A stretch of 64,000 nt of DNA from Actinomadura sp. DC4 (GCF_030406325.1 NZ_JAUEQY010000016.1:174282-238281), one strand, 5' to 3'; shown: positions 24,057-33,984, counted from the first letter of the stretch. Numbers and translations are program-made. The notes: generated by a model from the letters alone, not told the origin.

Positions 24057-27000
24057 CCTCACCATCGGCATCGACGGTGACGACCGCGGCCTCGACGAGG
24101 CCCTCGAACGGTCCACGGACAAGGCCGAGGGCCTCGACCGTGGACTGTCCAAGCTGGAGCGTCAGCAGGCCGCTCAGGAGCGGGTCACCGCGACCGCGGC
24201 CGCCGCCGTACGGAAGTACTCCGGCGACATGACCGGCGCGGCCCTCGCCGCACGGCGGATGGGCAGCGAGGCCGAGCGCGCTGCGGACAAGGCGGCGCGG
24301 GCTCAGGTGCGGGCGGCGGCCGCCGCCGACGCCGCCAAACGAGGGGTGCTCGACGAGGCCGCGGCCACGCGGATCGCCGCGCAGGCTGATGAGGCGCTGG
24401 AGCGCGCCGCGCTGAAGGCGGCCGCAGCGCAGATCGCGGCCGCGAAAGCAGCGCAGCAGCAGGCCAAGGCTGAGCAGGCGCTCGGAGCGGAAGGAGACCG
24501 GCAGGAGAAGTCGGCCCGGCAGATGCGCGGTGGGCTCGTCTCGGTCGGCGCGGCCGCCGCGGCCGTGGCCGTCCCGGTCGGCGCCGCGGGTATCGCGTTC
24601 GCCGGTTTCGCGGCGCTCGCGGTGCCGGCGGTCAAGAAGGTCGTCATGGCGCAGGCCGACCTGGGCGCGAACTGGTCGAGCCTCAACCGCAACCAGAAGG
24701 TCTCGGCCGCGGCGACCGCTGGGCTCGTCACCCAGTACAAGGCGCTCGCGAAGTCGTACGAACCTGAAGCGCTCCGGACGTTCAACAACCAGGTGGCGCT
24801 CGGCCGCAAGCTGCTGCCCGAGCTGGCCAAGACGATCGACGCGAACGAACGCGGTGTGACGGAGTTCGCCGACAGCCTGGACAGCACCCTCGGCCGGGAG
24901 CTGCCGCGGCTGTTCGACGTTGTACGGTCCCAGGGCACACCGGCTCTGCACGAGCTCGGCTCCACCGTCGATGAGACCTCGCACCTGGCCGTCACGCTCG
25001 TCCAGGACCTGGCCCCGGTGGGGATGACACTCCTGCACTCCACGAACGGTGTGCTGGGTCTCCTCAACGCCCTCACCTCGGTGAACCCGAAATTGACGGA
25101 GATGGCGGCGGTTGGCCTCGCGCTCCGTGGGCCCGTCACCGGCCTGGCCGGCCTTTACGACAGGGCGCGGAAGAGCATCTCGGGCACCGCTGAGGAGGCG
25201 CTCTCCGCAGCAGAGGGACTCGGCTCGTCGGGCAAGGCGGCCGCGGGCGCGGCGGAGGGCCTGGGCTCGTCGGGGAGGGCCGCCGCAGGCGCGGCGGGCA
25301 AGGTCGGGCTGTTCGGCCGGCAGTCCCGCCTCGCCGCCCTCGGCACAAAGGCGCTGAACGCCGCGACGGGCGCCGGGCCGACGCTGTACATCGCGGCGGC
25401 CGCCGGCCTCGTCTACCTCGCGGCCCGCATGTCGTCCGTGCGTACGGCGACCGACGGCATGATTGACCGTTTGAAGGGGCAGTACCAGGCGTTCGGGAAC
25501 AACGTCCAGGGCTACCGGCAGTACGGCAACGCCCTGGCGCAGCTGATCACGAAGCAGAAGGCCGCGTATCAGCAGCTCAAGGACTCGATGCCGACCGGGC
25601 CTGAGGGGTTCCGCGCATCGAACCCCGGCGGTGCGGTGGCGGTGCCCCCGGCTCTGACGAAGCTGCAGAAGGCCTACGACGCCGCGCAGAAGGCCCAGCG
25701 GAACGTCAGCGATGGCGCGGTCGAGTTGTCGAAGGAGTTCGGGCTCCTCGGCGACAGTGCCAGCACCGCCTCGGACAAGGCGATCCAGCTCGCCAATGCC
25801 GCGGGCGTCGACATGTCCAAGGGCATCCTGAAGTCGGGCGAGCTTACCGCCGATGCCAGGCAGAAGATCACGCAGTACGAGGCGGCGGTCGCGGCGGCCG
25901 CCGACCCGACGAAGCGCGTCGCCGACGACATGGCGGAGGTCGGCAACAAGGGCCTGCTCATGCAGGACCGCCTCAAGGCGCTGACGGACGCGCTCGCCGC
26001 CTACTACACCCCGGCCCAGCAGGCGTGGGACGCGACGACGGCACTGAAGCAGGGCTGGAACCAGCTCGCGAAAGCGATGAAGGCCGCCAAGGGGGACTTC
26101 TCCGGAAACACCGAGAGGTCTCAGCAGCTCCGGCAGGCCCTGTCCCAGCAGCTCAACATCGTTTCGCAGCTGTACGCCGCGAACCTGCAGACCCGCGGGC
26201 CGGACGCCGCCAAGCGTGCGCTCTCCGGGCAGCTACAGGTGATGTATGCCCTGGCCGGCCGGTCAAAGTCCGCGAAGGGGTATATCGACCAGCTCGCGCA
26301 GACGTTCGGTGTCGTCGCCGGAAAGGTCAACGTCTCCAGGTCTGCGTTCCTGGCCGCCGCTGAGGCGATGAGCGTGCCCAAGAAGCGCGCGCTCGAACTG
26401 TGGGCGGCATACCAGAAGCTGCCGGCGGTCAAGAGCACCAAGATCGACAGCAACGCCGCGCAGCGGCGCCAAGAGGTGGAGGCCTACCAGGCGAAACTCG
26501 ACGCTCTGCATGGAAAGAACGTCCACATCACCGATAACGCGGCGGACGCTCAAGCTCGGGTGAACCGGGTCCAGCAGGCGATCAACGCGTTGCACAACCG
26601 TACCGTCACGCTGACGACCCGGAAGATCATCGAGACGATCGAGATCGCGCACCGCACATCCCAGGCCGAGCGGGCCAGGGCGGACGGAGGCATCGACCGG
26701 TACGCCGACGGCGGGATGCGCCGCGACCTCGACCCGTTTATTGCGGCGAAGCCCACCGTGCTGTTCGGCGAAACCTCGACGGGCGGCGAGGCATACATTC
26801 CCTTGGGCGAGTCCAAGCGCACGCGGTCGGTGATGCTGCTCTCCGATGTGGCGAAGATGTTCGGCCTCAGCGTCGTACGGCCCATGGCGGACGGTGGCGT
26901 GCTGGCTGGTGGTCTCCGCGCGTTCGCCGACGGCGGCACCCTGACCGACGCGTCGCTGTCGGAAGTGCTGCAGCACTGGACCGACACCAAGAGCCCCACG

Positions 27001-27945
27001 ACCAAGGCGCAGGTCGACTCGGCGGTCAAGGCCCGGAAGACGCAGATCAACCAGCTGCGCAACGCTGAGGACGCCCTGTACCGGGCTCGGCATGCCCGGC
27101 ACAAGAGCGCCCGTGACATCGCCGCGGCCGAGCGGCGGGTCGCGGCCGAGCGGGACGACGTCACCGCGGCGACGAAGAAGCTCGCCGACGCCGAGGCCAG
27201 GTACAAGTACGGCAAGCTCACCCCGTCCGCGCAGCTCGGCTCGGCGCTCGGCCTGTCCATCAAGGACACCGCGGCGTTCATCAAGAACCTGACCACCCTG
27301 ACCGACCGCGGGTACGGCGTGCTCGCGCAGCACCTGCTCGCCCAGGGCGACACGACCGCGGAGAAGACCGCCGCGGACGCGGTGAAGATGTCGAACTCGA
27401 AGCTGTCCGGGCTGAACAAGCAGGTCCAGCAGGCCGACCAGCAGGCCACCACCCTCGCCAGCCTCGGCTCGATCCTCACGATCAAGACGGCGATGAAGGG
27501 CGGGTCGACCACCTGGGACGCGCTGATCGCCGCGACCGGCCTGGCCCCGAACGACCTCGCGGCCGCGCTGAAGCTCATGTCGGCTGACCTGGCCAAGACG
27601 GGCGCAGGGCAGGCACTGCTCGCGATGATGAAGGCGCACGGGTACGCCCGCGGCGGACCGATCGCTGGGCCCGCAGGCACCGACGTGGTGCCGCTGTGGG
27701 GAACAGCTGGAGAGTACGTCGTGCCGAAGGCCCCCGCGGCGGCCCACCGGCAGCTGCTCGACGCGATGACCACCGGTCGCCCGGTTCAGCTCCCCACCGT
27801 GATGGTGCGCGGCGGCGACGGCGCGTCCGCTGGCAGGCCCGTCGTCATCAACGTGTACGCGAGGGATGACCAGTCCGCGATTGCCGTCGCCAAGGAAACC
27901 AGTCATGAACTCGGCTGGGAGATGAAGAAGGGCGGCAGCCAGTGA
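24043..27945 (+). CDS. Tape measure protein
   Basis: 1300 residues, the longest gene here. A helical, Ala/Glu/Arg-rich coiled-coil N-terminus (residues 1-150) precedes a hydrophobic segment (VGAAAAAVAVPVGAAGIAFA, about 165-190) and another around residue 445. The C-terminal part has Gly-rich ADGG motifs (YADGGMRRDL, ARGGPIAGPAGTDVVP, GTAGEYVVPKAPAAAHR) that are common in tape measure proteins. Length sets tail length; 1300 residues suggest a tail near 190 nm by the usual 0.15 nm per residue rule. It overlaps the distal tail gene by 4 bp. Confidence 0.92.
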   Translation: MARRDLTIGIDGDDRGLDEALERSTDKAEGLDRGLSKLERQQAAQERVTATAAAAVRKYSGDMTGAALAARRMGSEAERAADKAARAQVRAAAAADAAKRGVLDEAAATRIAAQADEALERAALKAAAAQIAAAKAAQQQAKAEQALGAEGDRQEKSARQMRGGLVSVGAAAAAVAVPVGAAGIAFAGFAALAVPAVKKVVMAQADLGANWSSLNRNQKVSAAATAGLVTQYKALAKSYEPEALRTFNNQVALGRKLLPELAKTIDANERGVTEFADSLDSTLGRELPRLFDVVRSQGTPALHELGSTVDETSHLAVTLVQDLAPVGMTLLHSTNGVLGLLNALTSVNPKLTEMAAVGLALRGPVTGLAGLYDRARKSISGTAEEALSAAEGLGSSGKAAAGAAEGLGSSGRAAAGAAGKVGLFGRQSRLAALGTKALNAATGAGPTLYIAAAAGLVYLAARMSSVRTATDGMIDRLKGQYQAFGNNVQGYRQYGNALAQLITKQKAAYQQLKDSMPTGPEGFRASNPGGAVAVPPALTKLQKAYDAAQKAQRNVSDGAVELSKEFGLLGDSASTASDKAIQLANAAGVDMSKGILKSGELTADARQKITQYEAAVAAAADPTKRVADDMAEVGNKGLLMQDRLKALTDALAAYYTPAQQAWDATTALKQGWNQLAKAMKAAKGDFSGNTERSQQLRQALSQQLNIVSQLYAANLQTRGPDAAKRALSGQLQVMYALAGRSKSAKGYIDQLAQTFGVVAGKVNVSRSAFLAAAEAMSVPKKRALELWAAYQKLPAVKSTKIDSNAAQRRQEVEAYQAKLDALHGKNVHITDNAADAQARVNRVQQAINALHNRTVTLTTRKIIETIEIAHRTSQAERARADGGIDRYADGGMRRDLDPFIAAKPTVLFGETSTGGEAYIPLGESKRTRSVMLLSDVAKMFGLSVVRPMADGGVLAGGLRAFADGGTLTDASLSEVLQHWTDTKSPTTKAQVDSAVKARKTQINQLRNAEDALYRARHARHKSARDIAAAERRVAAERDDVTAATKKLADAEARYKYGKLTPSAQLGSALGLSIKDTAAFIKNLTTLTDRGYGVLAQHLLAQGDTTAEKTAADAVKMSNSKLSGLNKQVQQADQQATTLASLGSILTIKTAMKGGSTTWDALIAATGLAPNDLAAALKLMSADLAKTGAGQALLAMMKAHGYARGGPIAGPAGTDVVPLWGTAGEYVVPKAPAAAHRQLLDAMTTGRPVQLPTVMVRGGDGASAGRPVVINVYARDDQSAIAVAKETSHELGWEMKKGGSQ

Positions 27946-28808
27946 GCCTGCTGGCCACCCACACCTTCACCCTGGACGGATGGACGGCCGGCGCCGTCGA
28001 CGACGCCGGCGTCGAATGGCGCCTCACCGACGTAGAGGGCTGGTTCGGCCGCTCTGGCGTCGGCGTACGCACCGCCAGGGATGACCGGCCCGGCCGGCAC
28101 GGCAGCTTCAGAGGCCCCGCCTACCGCTCGGAGCGGGTGATCACCCTCGGCGGTGTCGTCCGGGCCCCCGACGCCGCCACCCTCGACGCCGCGGCCGACG
28201 TATTCGCCGCGCTCTGCGACGAAGGCGACATCCTCTATACGCTGGTCGGCACCGACGCGTCCGGCATCGCGAAGCAGTGCGACGTCGAACTGAACGCGGA
28301 GAGCAAGTTCGCGCACGAGACCGACACCGTCGCCTCATGGCAGCTCCAGCTCGCCGCGCCTGATCCCCTCCGGTACGCCGTGGCCCAGTCCACCGCTACT
28401 TGCGGCCTGGCGACCACGACCGGTGGCTTGACGTTCCCGCTGGTGTTCCCACTCGACTTCGGGGTCGGCCCAGGCGGCGGCACGCTCGTCCTCGTCAATG
28501 AAGGAAACACCGCGACCTGGCCGACGTGGGCGATCATCGGCCCCGCTCCCAACCCGGTCATCCTCAATACCGACACGGGGGAACGCCTCGCGCTGGCCGG
28601 TCTCACGATCGACGCCGGCCAGACACTGACCCTCGACACCGACGCCCGCACGGTGATGCTGCAAGGCGTCGCCTCACGGCGCGGCGCCCTCACCGCCGAT
28701 TCGACCTGGTTCCCCCTGCGCCCAGGTGCGACCCGTATCGCGTTCCAGGCCGCCAGCTACGACCCATCTGCGAACCTCGCGGCCGCCTGGCGGTCCGCAT
28801 GGTCATGA
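27942..28808 (+). CDS. Distal tail protein (Dit-like)
   Basis: 288 residues, GTG in a GTGA overlap. Key segments are TFTLDGWTAGAVDDAGVEWR, RHGSFRGPAYRSERVITLGG, VASWQLQLAAPDPLRYA and a C-terminal galectin-like half (LVNEGNTATWPTWAIIGPAP, RIAFQAASYDP). This is the common two-domain Dit design, a hexameric hub joining tail tube to baseplate. Its place directly after the tape measure gene agrees. Confidence 0.82.
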   Translation: MSLLATHTFTLDGWTAGAVDDAGVEWRLTDVEGWFGRSGVGVRTARDDRPGRHGSFRGPAYRSERVITLGGVVRAPDAATLDAAADVFAALCDEGDILYTLVGTDASGIAKQCDVELNAESKFAHETDTVASWQLQLAAPDPLRYAVAQSTATCGLATTTGGLTFPLVFPLDFGVGPGGGTLVLVNEGNTATWPTWAIIGPAPNPVILNTDTGERLALAGLTIDAGQTLTLDTDARTVMLQGVASRRGALTADSTWFPLRPGATRIAFQAASYDPSANLAAAWRSAWS

Positions 28809-28823
28809 CCATAGGAGGCGCCC

Positions 28824-29918
28824 ATGGCCGTCCGTGACTCCGGCTGGGTCGGCGGCAGCGTCGTCGACGCCCAGGACGCCCGCCTCGCCACCGGCACGCT
28901 CGTGCAGGCCGGCGCCGGCCCGATCCAGGTCCGCCAAGGCATCAAACCCGCGACCGGAACCCCCGGGTTGGTGAAGCAGACCGGCACCGCGTCCAAGAGC
29001 GTCACGGTCGAGCCTTTCCAGGCCGCGATCCAGGCCACGCGGGCGACCGCGGGCGGCCCCTACCTGGCCACATTGGACGCGCAGGCCACCCTCGACCTGC
29101 TCACCGCGACCCCCGCTGACGCGACGAACGCCCGCCGCGACCTGATCATCGCCCGCCAGTCCGACACCCAGTGGTCGGACGGCAGCACCGCGATGGCCGT
29201 GCAGCAGGTCGTTGGTACCCCGGCCGGCAGCCCCGTCGACCCGACCCCAGCCGCCGGCGACTTCGTTCTCTTGGCGCGCGTGACGGTCCCGGCGAACGCG
29301 ACCACGATCGTCGCCGCGAACATCACCGACCTGCGGCCGTTCGCCGTCGCGACCGGCGGGACCCTGCCCGTCACCAACCAGACTGAGCGGGACGCACTCT
29401 CCAAATACAGCGGCATGCCGGTCTGGCGGCTCGACCTGAACCAACTGGAGATCTGGAACGGGACGACCTGGAACGTAATCGGCCCTCCGGGCGCACCGGC
29501 ATACGCCTCCGACTTCACCTCCACCGCGCGGACGATCAACACCACCGGCGCGTACGCCGACTTCACCTCCCAGCCGAGCGTGACCGTGACCGTGCCCGCG
29601 AGTGGCCGGCTCTGGGCCCAGTGGGGGTTCCGCGGCTACAACAACGCCACCACGACGAGCACGGCTCGGACGGCGCCGACGATGAGCGGCGCGAACACCG
29701 TCACACCCGTCGCCAATGACAGCGGCCCGGCCGTCGTCGTCATCGGCGCGACCTCCGGCGCCCCGTCGACGAGCCCCGAATCCGCTACGGCGGGCAAGCT
29801 GTTCACCGGCCTGACCCCGGGCAGTACGACCGTGAAGCTGCAGGCGTACATCTCTTCCGGAACGTCATCGAATAACGCGTTCATGGACTCGTGGCTGATG
29901 GTGCAGCCGCTCCCGTAA
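28824..29918 (+). CDS. Baseplate or minor tail protein, 364 aa
   Basis: ATG 28824, 15 bp after Dit. The N-terminal 170 residues (RDSGWVGGSVVDAQDARLAT, TPADATNARRDLIIARQSDT, NATTIVAANITDLRPFAVAT) resemble baseplate/fibre proteins of actinophages; the middle YSGMPVWRLDLNQLEIWNGT is a fibre-like connector, and the C-terminus is an Ala/Thr/Ser-rich beta domain that may contact the host. Role in adsorption is inferred. Confidence 0.65.
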   Translation: MAVRDSGWVGGSVVDAQDARLATGTLVQAGAGPIQVRQGIKPATGTPGLVKQTGTASKSVTVEPFQAAIQATRATAGGPYLATLDAQATLDLLTATPADATNARRDLIIARQSDTQWSDGSTAMAVQQVVGTPAGSPVDPTPAAGDFVLLARVTVPANATTIVAANITDLRPFAVATGGTLPVTNQTERDALSKYSGMPVWRLDLNQLEIWNGTTWNVIGPPGAPAYASDFTSTARTINTTGAYADFTSQPSVTVTVPASGRLWAQWGFRGYNNATTTSTARTAPTMSGANTVTPVANDSGPAVVVIGATSGAPSTSPESATAGKLFTGLTPGSTTVKLQAYISSGTSSNNAFMDSWLMVQPLP

Positions 29919-31054
29919 TGGCTACCTACACCTACCTCGCCGCAGACCTGGCCACCGGGAACGTGCTCGCCGAGCTCCCCCTGTCCGGCGTGACCTTCTC
30001 ACGGGCGCTCAACGACGCTGGCACGATCTCCGGCCAGGTCCGCCTCGGCGACCGGCGGATCAACGCCCTCGACGCGATCCGCGCGACCGAACCGGCCCGC
30101 ACCTGTATCTATGTCGCCCGCGACGGCGTCCTGGTCGGCGACTACATCATCTGGACCACGACGTACGACTCCAGCACGCAGGTGCTGCAGATCGCCGGCG
30201 CTGACCCGCTCTCCTACTTCGACCACCGCAAGATCTTGCCGACCCTGCCGCCCCTCCTGGACTACCAGACGATCGCCCGCCAGCGGCTCGTGTTCTCCCT
30301 GGCCGACCAGCTCGCCATCGCACGCAGCCTCGTCACCACCGCGCAGGCCCACACCGGGGGATCCATCGGCGTCACCGTCGACGCGTCCGTGGTCTCCACG
30401 ACGACGCGGGACATCACCTACAACGGGTACGAGTTGAAGAGCGTCGCCGATGGTCTGCGGGACCTCGCCGCGCTCGAGCAGGGCCCGGACTTCTACTTCG
30501 ACGTCACGTACATCGCCGGGGCCCCCACGCGCCGGCTCATCCTCGGCAACCCCCACCTCGGTGTGACCGATCCAGGCGACAACGTGTTCGAGTACGGCGG
30601 CAACTTGATCAAGTTCACCGAGCCGCGCGACGGCTCACAGATGGTCACCCGGATGCTCGCCGTCGGCGACGGCACCGACGCGGACACCCCCATCGCGATC
30701 TCCGAGGACACCGCCCTCTACAGCGACGGGTGGCGGCTCCTGGAGGACAACACGTCCTACTCCGGGACGATCACCCCGGCGGACCTGCAGGGCCACGCGA
30801 ACGCCGACCGTATGGCCCGCAGCAGCCCGATCGTCCTCCCCGCCCTCACCGTCACCGGCGACGGCCCACCCGCCGTCGGCGAGTACCTGCCCGGCGACGC
30901 GATCCGCCGCGTCATCCCGCGCAACGCCGACCCGTACTTCCCCGCCGGCAGCGACCGGACCCTCCGCCTCATTTCCTTCGAGGTCCACCCGCCGAGCGGC
31001 AACGCCCTCGAAACCGTCGACCTGGTCGTATCGAGCGTGCTGGAGGCAGCCTGA
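29918..31054 (+). CDS. Tail hub protein, ReqiPepy6 gp37-like (Tal)
   Basis: 378 residues from ATG 29918. LPLSGVTFSRALNDAGTISG, CIYVARDGVLVGDYIIWTTT, ADPLSYFDHRKILPTLP and SEDTALYSDGWRLLEDNTSY match the hub proteins of actinobacterial siphophages (gp37 of phage ReqiPepy6, known family), which resemble the gp27/Tal fold at the tail tip. The product closes the tail and holds fibres. Confidence 0.78.
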   Translation: MATYTYLAADLATGNVLAELPLSGVTFSRALNDAGTISGQVRLGDRRINALDAIRATEPARTCIYVARDGVLVGDYIIWTTTYDSSTQVLQIAGADPLSYFDHRKILPTLPPLLDYQTIARQRLVFSLADQLAIARSLVTTAQAHTGGSIGVTVDASVVSTTTRDITYNGYELKSVADGLRDLAALEQGPDFYFDVTYIAGAPTRRLILGNPHLGVTDPGDNVFEYGGNLIKFTEPRDGSQMVTRMLAVGDGTDADTPIAISEDTALYSDGWRLLEDNTSYSGTITPADLQGHANADRMARSSPIVLPALTVTGDGPPAVGEYLPGDAIRRVIPRNADPYFPAGSDRTLRLISFEVHPPSGNALETVDLVVSSVLEAA

Positions 31055-31055
31055 G

Positions 31056-31664
31056 ATGGGGAAGGTGAACCGGCCGGACAGTCTGCTGTCCGAGCTTCGC
31101 GCACTGCAGCGCCGAGTCGCGCAGCTGGAGACCCAGCAGCGCCTGACCGCCGCGCGTATCTCCAGCGGCCAGCTGATCGTCGGTGCGCACGACGCCGACG
31201 ATCAGATCGAAATTGACGCCACCAACAGCCGGATCCGCTTCGACACCGACGGCGAGGCACCGACGGACCTCAGGTCATGGGGCGGTGCCGGCGCGGCGCT
31301 CGTCGCGACCAACACGGTCGGCTCCGTCGCCGCGCGGACACTCACATGGAACGGCGGATATTTCGCCACCTCGCAGATCAGCCGCATCAACCCGGACGGG
31401 TCGACCAGCGTCGCCGCCGAGATCTACGCGGACGTCCAGGACGCCGGCAGTGGTCAGCACAGCGGCACCGTCACGTTGATCGCGTCGGGGAGCAATGCCG
31501 ACGGCAGCATCGTCGACGTCAACACCGACGGCGGAATGCTGCTGCGCACAGGCGGGCGCACCACAGACCCGCCCGCCCCACCAGCCGACTGCGTCCTGCT
31601 CTACGTCAAAAGCAACCGCTTGTACTACCGCGACGGGGCCGGTGTCGTGCGAGGGCCGCTCTGA
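31056..31664 (+). CDS. Minor tail protein with N-terminal coiled coil, 202 aa
   Basis: ATG at 31056, one base after the hub gene. The helix LLSELRALQRRVAQLETQQR starts the protein, followed by repeated beta-strand segments (TNSRIRFDTDGEAPTDLRSW, NADGSIVDVNTDGGMLLRTG, YVKSNRLYYRDGAGVVRGPL). A trimeric coiled-coil base with a beta shaft is typical of small tail fibres. The LYYRDGAGVVRGPL end recurs in actinophage fibres. Confidence 0.65.
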   Translation: MGKVNRPDSLLSELRALQRRVAQLETQQRLTAARISSGQLIVGAHDADDQIEIDATNSRIRFDTDGEAPTDLRSWGGAGAALVATNTVGSVAARTLTWNGGYFATSQISRINPDGSTSVAAEIYADVQDAGSGQHSGTVTLIASGSNADGSIVDVNTDGGMLLRTGGRTTDPPAPPADCVLLYVKSNRLYYRDGAGVVRGPL

Positions 31665-32059
31665 TGGGCTGGCTTCAGGAGCGCCTGGGATACCGCGGGT
31701 TGTTCCTCGCCAACCACGGCATCGCCTGGGTCTGCTACGGCATCGGTGTAATTCTCGACCCTGCGTTCGGCACGAAACGCGGCCTCGGCTGGATGGTGCA
31801 CATCCTGCCGTTCGACGGCCTGGGCTGGCTGTGGATCCTCTGCGGTCTCGCGAGCGTCGTGTACGCGCCGCTCCGCCGCCCGGGCGCTGACGCCTGGGGC
31901 TTCTTCTTCATCCTGTTCCCACCCACCCTGTGGGGTCTGGCGTACCTGCTGGGCATCCCCGCGTACGCCCGCGGCGGCTTCAGCGCAATCGTGTGGATAT
32001 CCACGGCCATCAGCGTCGTGATCGTCGCGCTGATGCCCGAACCCAAGGAGGCGGCGTGA
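31664..32059 (+). CDS. Phage membrane protein with about four TM helices
   Basis: 131 residues, ATG sharing a base with the fibre stop. Hydrophobic stretches near residues 15-35, 48-66, 76-94 and 104-124 (e.g. AFFFILFPPTLWGLAY-like and AIVWISTAISVVIVALM) predict a polytopic membrane protein. Location between fibre and lysin genes suggests a holin or a lysogenic superinfection-exclusion protein, but there is no decisive motif. Confidence 0.6.
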   Translation: MGWLQERLGYRGLFLANHGIAWVCYGIGVILDPAFGTKRGLGWMVHILPFDGLGWLWILCGLASVVYAPLRRPGADAWGFFFILFPPTLWGLAYLLGIPAYARGGFSAIVWISTAISVVIVALMPEPKEAA

Positions 32060-32382
32060 ACGCGGCTGTCTGGTCGCTCCTGGGCACCGGCGCCTCCGCG
32101 GGCATCGCCGGGGCGATCAGCTTCTACGCACAGCGGGGCGCGAAGGCCCTCGGGACACGTAAGGAGAACCGCGAGGACTTCACCGCGATCACCGAGCGGC
32201 AAGACAAGGAGATCGCGCGCCTGAACGAGCGCGTAACGAACGGAGAGAAGCGCGAACACGACGAGCGCCGGATCGTGACCGTCGCCCTCCGCTTCATCGA
32301 AGGCCTGACCCGGCAGCTGCGCGACAACGGCCTCGAGCCGCCGCCGCTGCCGACCGAACTCGCAGATCGGATGTGGGAGTGA
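32056..32382 (+). CDS. Small membrane-anchored coiled-coil protein, 108 aa
   Basis: GTG 32056 after AAGGAGG, overlapping the previous stop. One N-terminal hydrophobic segment (VWSLLGTGASAGIAGAISFY) precedes a long charged helix (FTAITERQDKEIARLNERVT) and a Pro/Leu end. The design resembles spanin- or holin-associated proteins in lysis cassettes. Function is inferred from location. Confidence 0.55.
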   Translation: MNAAVWSLLGTGASAGIAGAISFYAQRGAKALGTRKENREDFTAITERQDKEIARLNERVTNGEKREHDERRIVTVALRFIEGLTRQLRDNGLEPPPLPTELADRMWE

Positions 32383-32879
32383 TGATCGACGTCCTGGACG
32401 TGTGCGCGGCGCAGGTCGGCCAGCACGAGGCGGCCGACGGTACGACCCGCTTCGGGAAGTGGCTGGACACCCAGCCGCCCATCACGCACGACTATGCCGA
32501 TGCCGAGTGGTGCGCGGCCTCGGCGATCTACTGCATCGCCCAGGTCCCGGGCGGCCTCGAAGCGATCGGCGGCCTGCACAAGTCCGACGCCTACGTCGAG
32601 AACTGGCACCGCCGCATGTCCGCGCTGGGCCGCGTCTCCCGTACGCCGGCGCCGCGGCGGATCGTTTTCTACGACTGGCGGGGCACCGGGCCTGACGACA
32701 ATCACGTCGGGATCCTGCAGAAGCGGGTCGGCAACACGCTGCACGTCTACGAGGGCAACCACAACAACCGGTACGAGCTGGTGGAGCGGCCGTTCGACAG
32801 CCAGGTCGTGGGGTTCGCCGAGTGGTGGTCCTTCGTCCAGGACGACGACACCGCGATGGTGGTGAGCCTCGGTGCCTGA
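32379..32879 (+). CDS. CHAP-domain endolysin
   Basis: 166 residues; GTG 32379 or ATG 32382 are both close to the previous stop. The CHAP catalytic Cys lies in DAEWCAASAIYC (near residue 44), the His in DDNHVGILQ (near 108), and the Asn in YEGNHNN (near 128). CHAP enzymes cleave peptide or amide bonds in peptidoglycan. There is no cell-wall-binding domain, so the enzyme is a compact one-domain lysin. It overlaps a second lysin-like gene. Confidence 0.85.
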   Translation: MMIDVLDVCAAQVGQHEAADGTTRFGKWLDTQPPITHDYADAEWCAASAIYCIAQVPGGLEAIGGLHKSDAYVENWHRRMSALGRVSRTPAPRRIVFYDWRGTGPDDNHVGILQKRVGNTLHVYEGNHNNRYELVERPFDSQVVGFAEWWSFVQDDDTAMVVSLGA

Positions 32880-33933
32880 GGGACTCGACTACGCCTTCGG
32901 CCGCCCCAGCGCCACCGCCCTGCACGACGCCGGCGTCAAGTTCGTCTGCCGGTACCTGTCCCACAGCCCCAGCAAGAACCTCATGCGTTCCGAGGCGAAC
33001 GCGCTGACGGCCGCGGGGATCTGGATCGTGGTCGTGTGGGAGACCACCGCGAACAGGGCACTGGCCGGCCGGGCCGCCGGCGTCGCGGATGCCCGCGAGG
33101 CGTGGGCGCAGGCCCGGGACTGCGGCATGCCGGACGACCGGCCGATCTACTTCGCGGTCGATTGGGACGCCTCGGCCTCGCAGCAGGCCGCGATCAACGC
33201 CTACCTCGACGGCGCTGCCTCGATCCTCGGCGCCGGCCGGGTCGGGATCTACGGCGGGTACGGGCCCGTCTCCCGGGCGCTCGCCGCCGGCAAGGCGGCC
33301 TGGGCGTGGCAGACGTACGCGTGGTCTGGCGGCCGGTGGGCCGACGGCGCGCACCTGCAGCAGTACAGCAACGACCACACGCTCGACGGCGTCGGCTGCG
33401 ACTACAACCGCAGCCTGACCAGCGATTACGGGCAGTGGCGCGTCGGCGTCACCCCGACGACCCAGGAGGACGACATGGCAAAGGTGAGTTCGCTCGGCAT
33501 CGCCGGCAAGGCGGCCACCCCGCAGACCATCGCCGCGGGCACGGACGCCGACATCACGTGGACCCAGGAGTTCAGCGACAAGCACGGCCTGCACGGCGAC
33601 AAGGGCAAGAGCGTGGTCATCGCCAAGGAGAAGTACTGGGCGCACGTCGACGTGACCTTCTGCCTGGAGGGCCTGACGCCGGGCGCGAAGCTCGACGTCG
33701 CGCTGACCCGGGTCAAGGACGACGGGACGTTCATCGACGACGCGTGGCGGCTCCCGTTCGTCGCCGACGAGGAGGGGGTCGTGACCGGCCAGCTCTCCTC
33801 CCAGTTCGGCGTCGACGCGACGAACCGTCTCCGCGTCCGGGTCTACAACACCAGCGACAAGCCGGCCACGGTCGTCGCCTCGGTCCTGGACCGGCCGGTG
33901 ACGATGGCGAAGGCCTCGCTGTTCTCGTACTGA
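32872..33933 (+). CDS. DUF1906 glycoside-hydrolase-like lysin with C-terminal domain
   Basis: 353 residues, GTG overlapping the CHAP gene by 8 bp. Residues 1-190 fit DUF1906 (Rv2525c-like TIM barrel): LDYAFGRPSATALHDAG, FVCRYLSHSP, DDRPIYFAVDWD, GRVGIYGGYGPVSRAL, AWQTYAWSGG and CDYNRS. Acidic residues such as the Asp in AVDWD are candidates for catalysis. Residues 200-353 form a separate strand-rich domain that may bind the envelope or act in the virion. The known family is linked to peptidoglycan or arabinogalactan processing; substrate here is unknown. Confidence 0.8.
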   Translation: MPEGLDYAFGRPSATALHDAGVKFVCRYLSHSPSKNLMRSEANALTAAGIWIVVVWETTANRALAGRAAGVADAREAWAQARDCGMPDDRPIYFAVDWDASASQQAAINAYLDGAASILGAGRVGIYGGYGPVSRALAAGKAAWAWQTYAWSGGRWADGAHLQQYSNDHTLDGVGCDYNRSLTSDYGQWRVGVTPTTQEDDMAKVSSLGIAGKAATPQTIAAGTDADITWTQEFSDKHGLHGDKGKSVVIAKEKYWAHVDVTFCLEGLTPGAKLDVALTRVKDDGTFIDDAWRLPFVADEEGVVTGQLSSQFGVDATNRLRVRVYNTSDKPATVVASVLDRPVTMAKASLFSY

Positions 33934-33984
33934 CCCCCGAGCCTCGGGCCCGGCCCGGGGCCACGCTTCCCCTTGAGGAGAGCC

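Noticed and set aside
23083..25038. Minus-strand open frame of 651 codons under the tail chaperones and tape measure
   Set aside because: Shadow of the tail genes; the plus strand has conserved order, overlaps and a frameshift signal.
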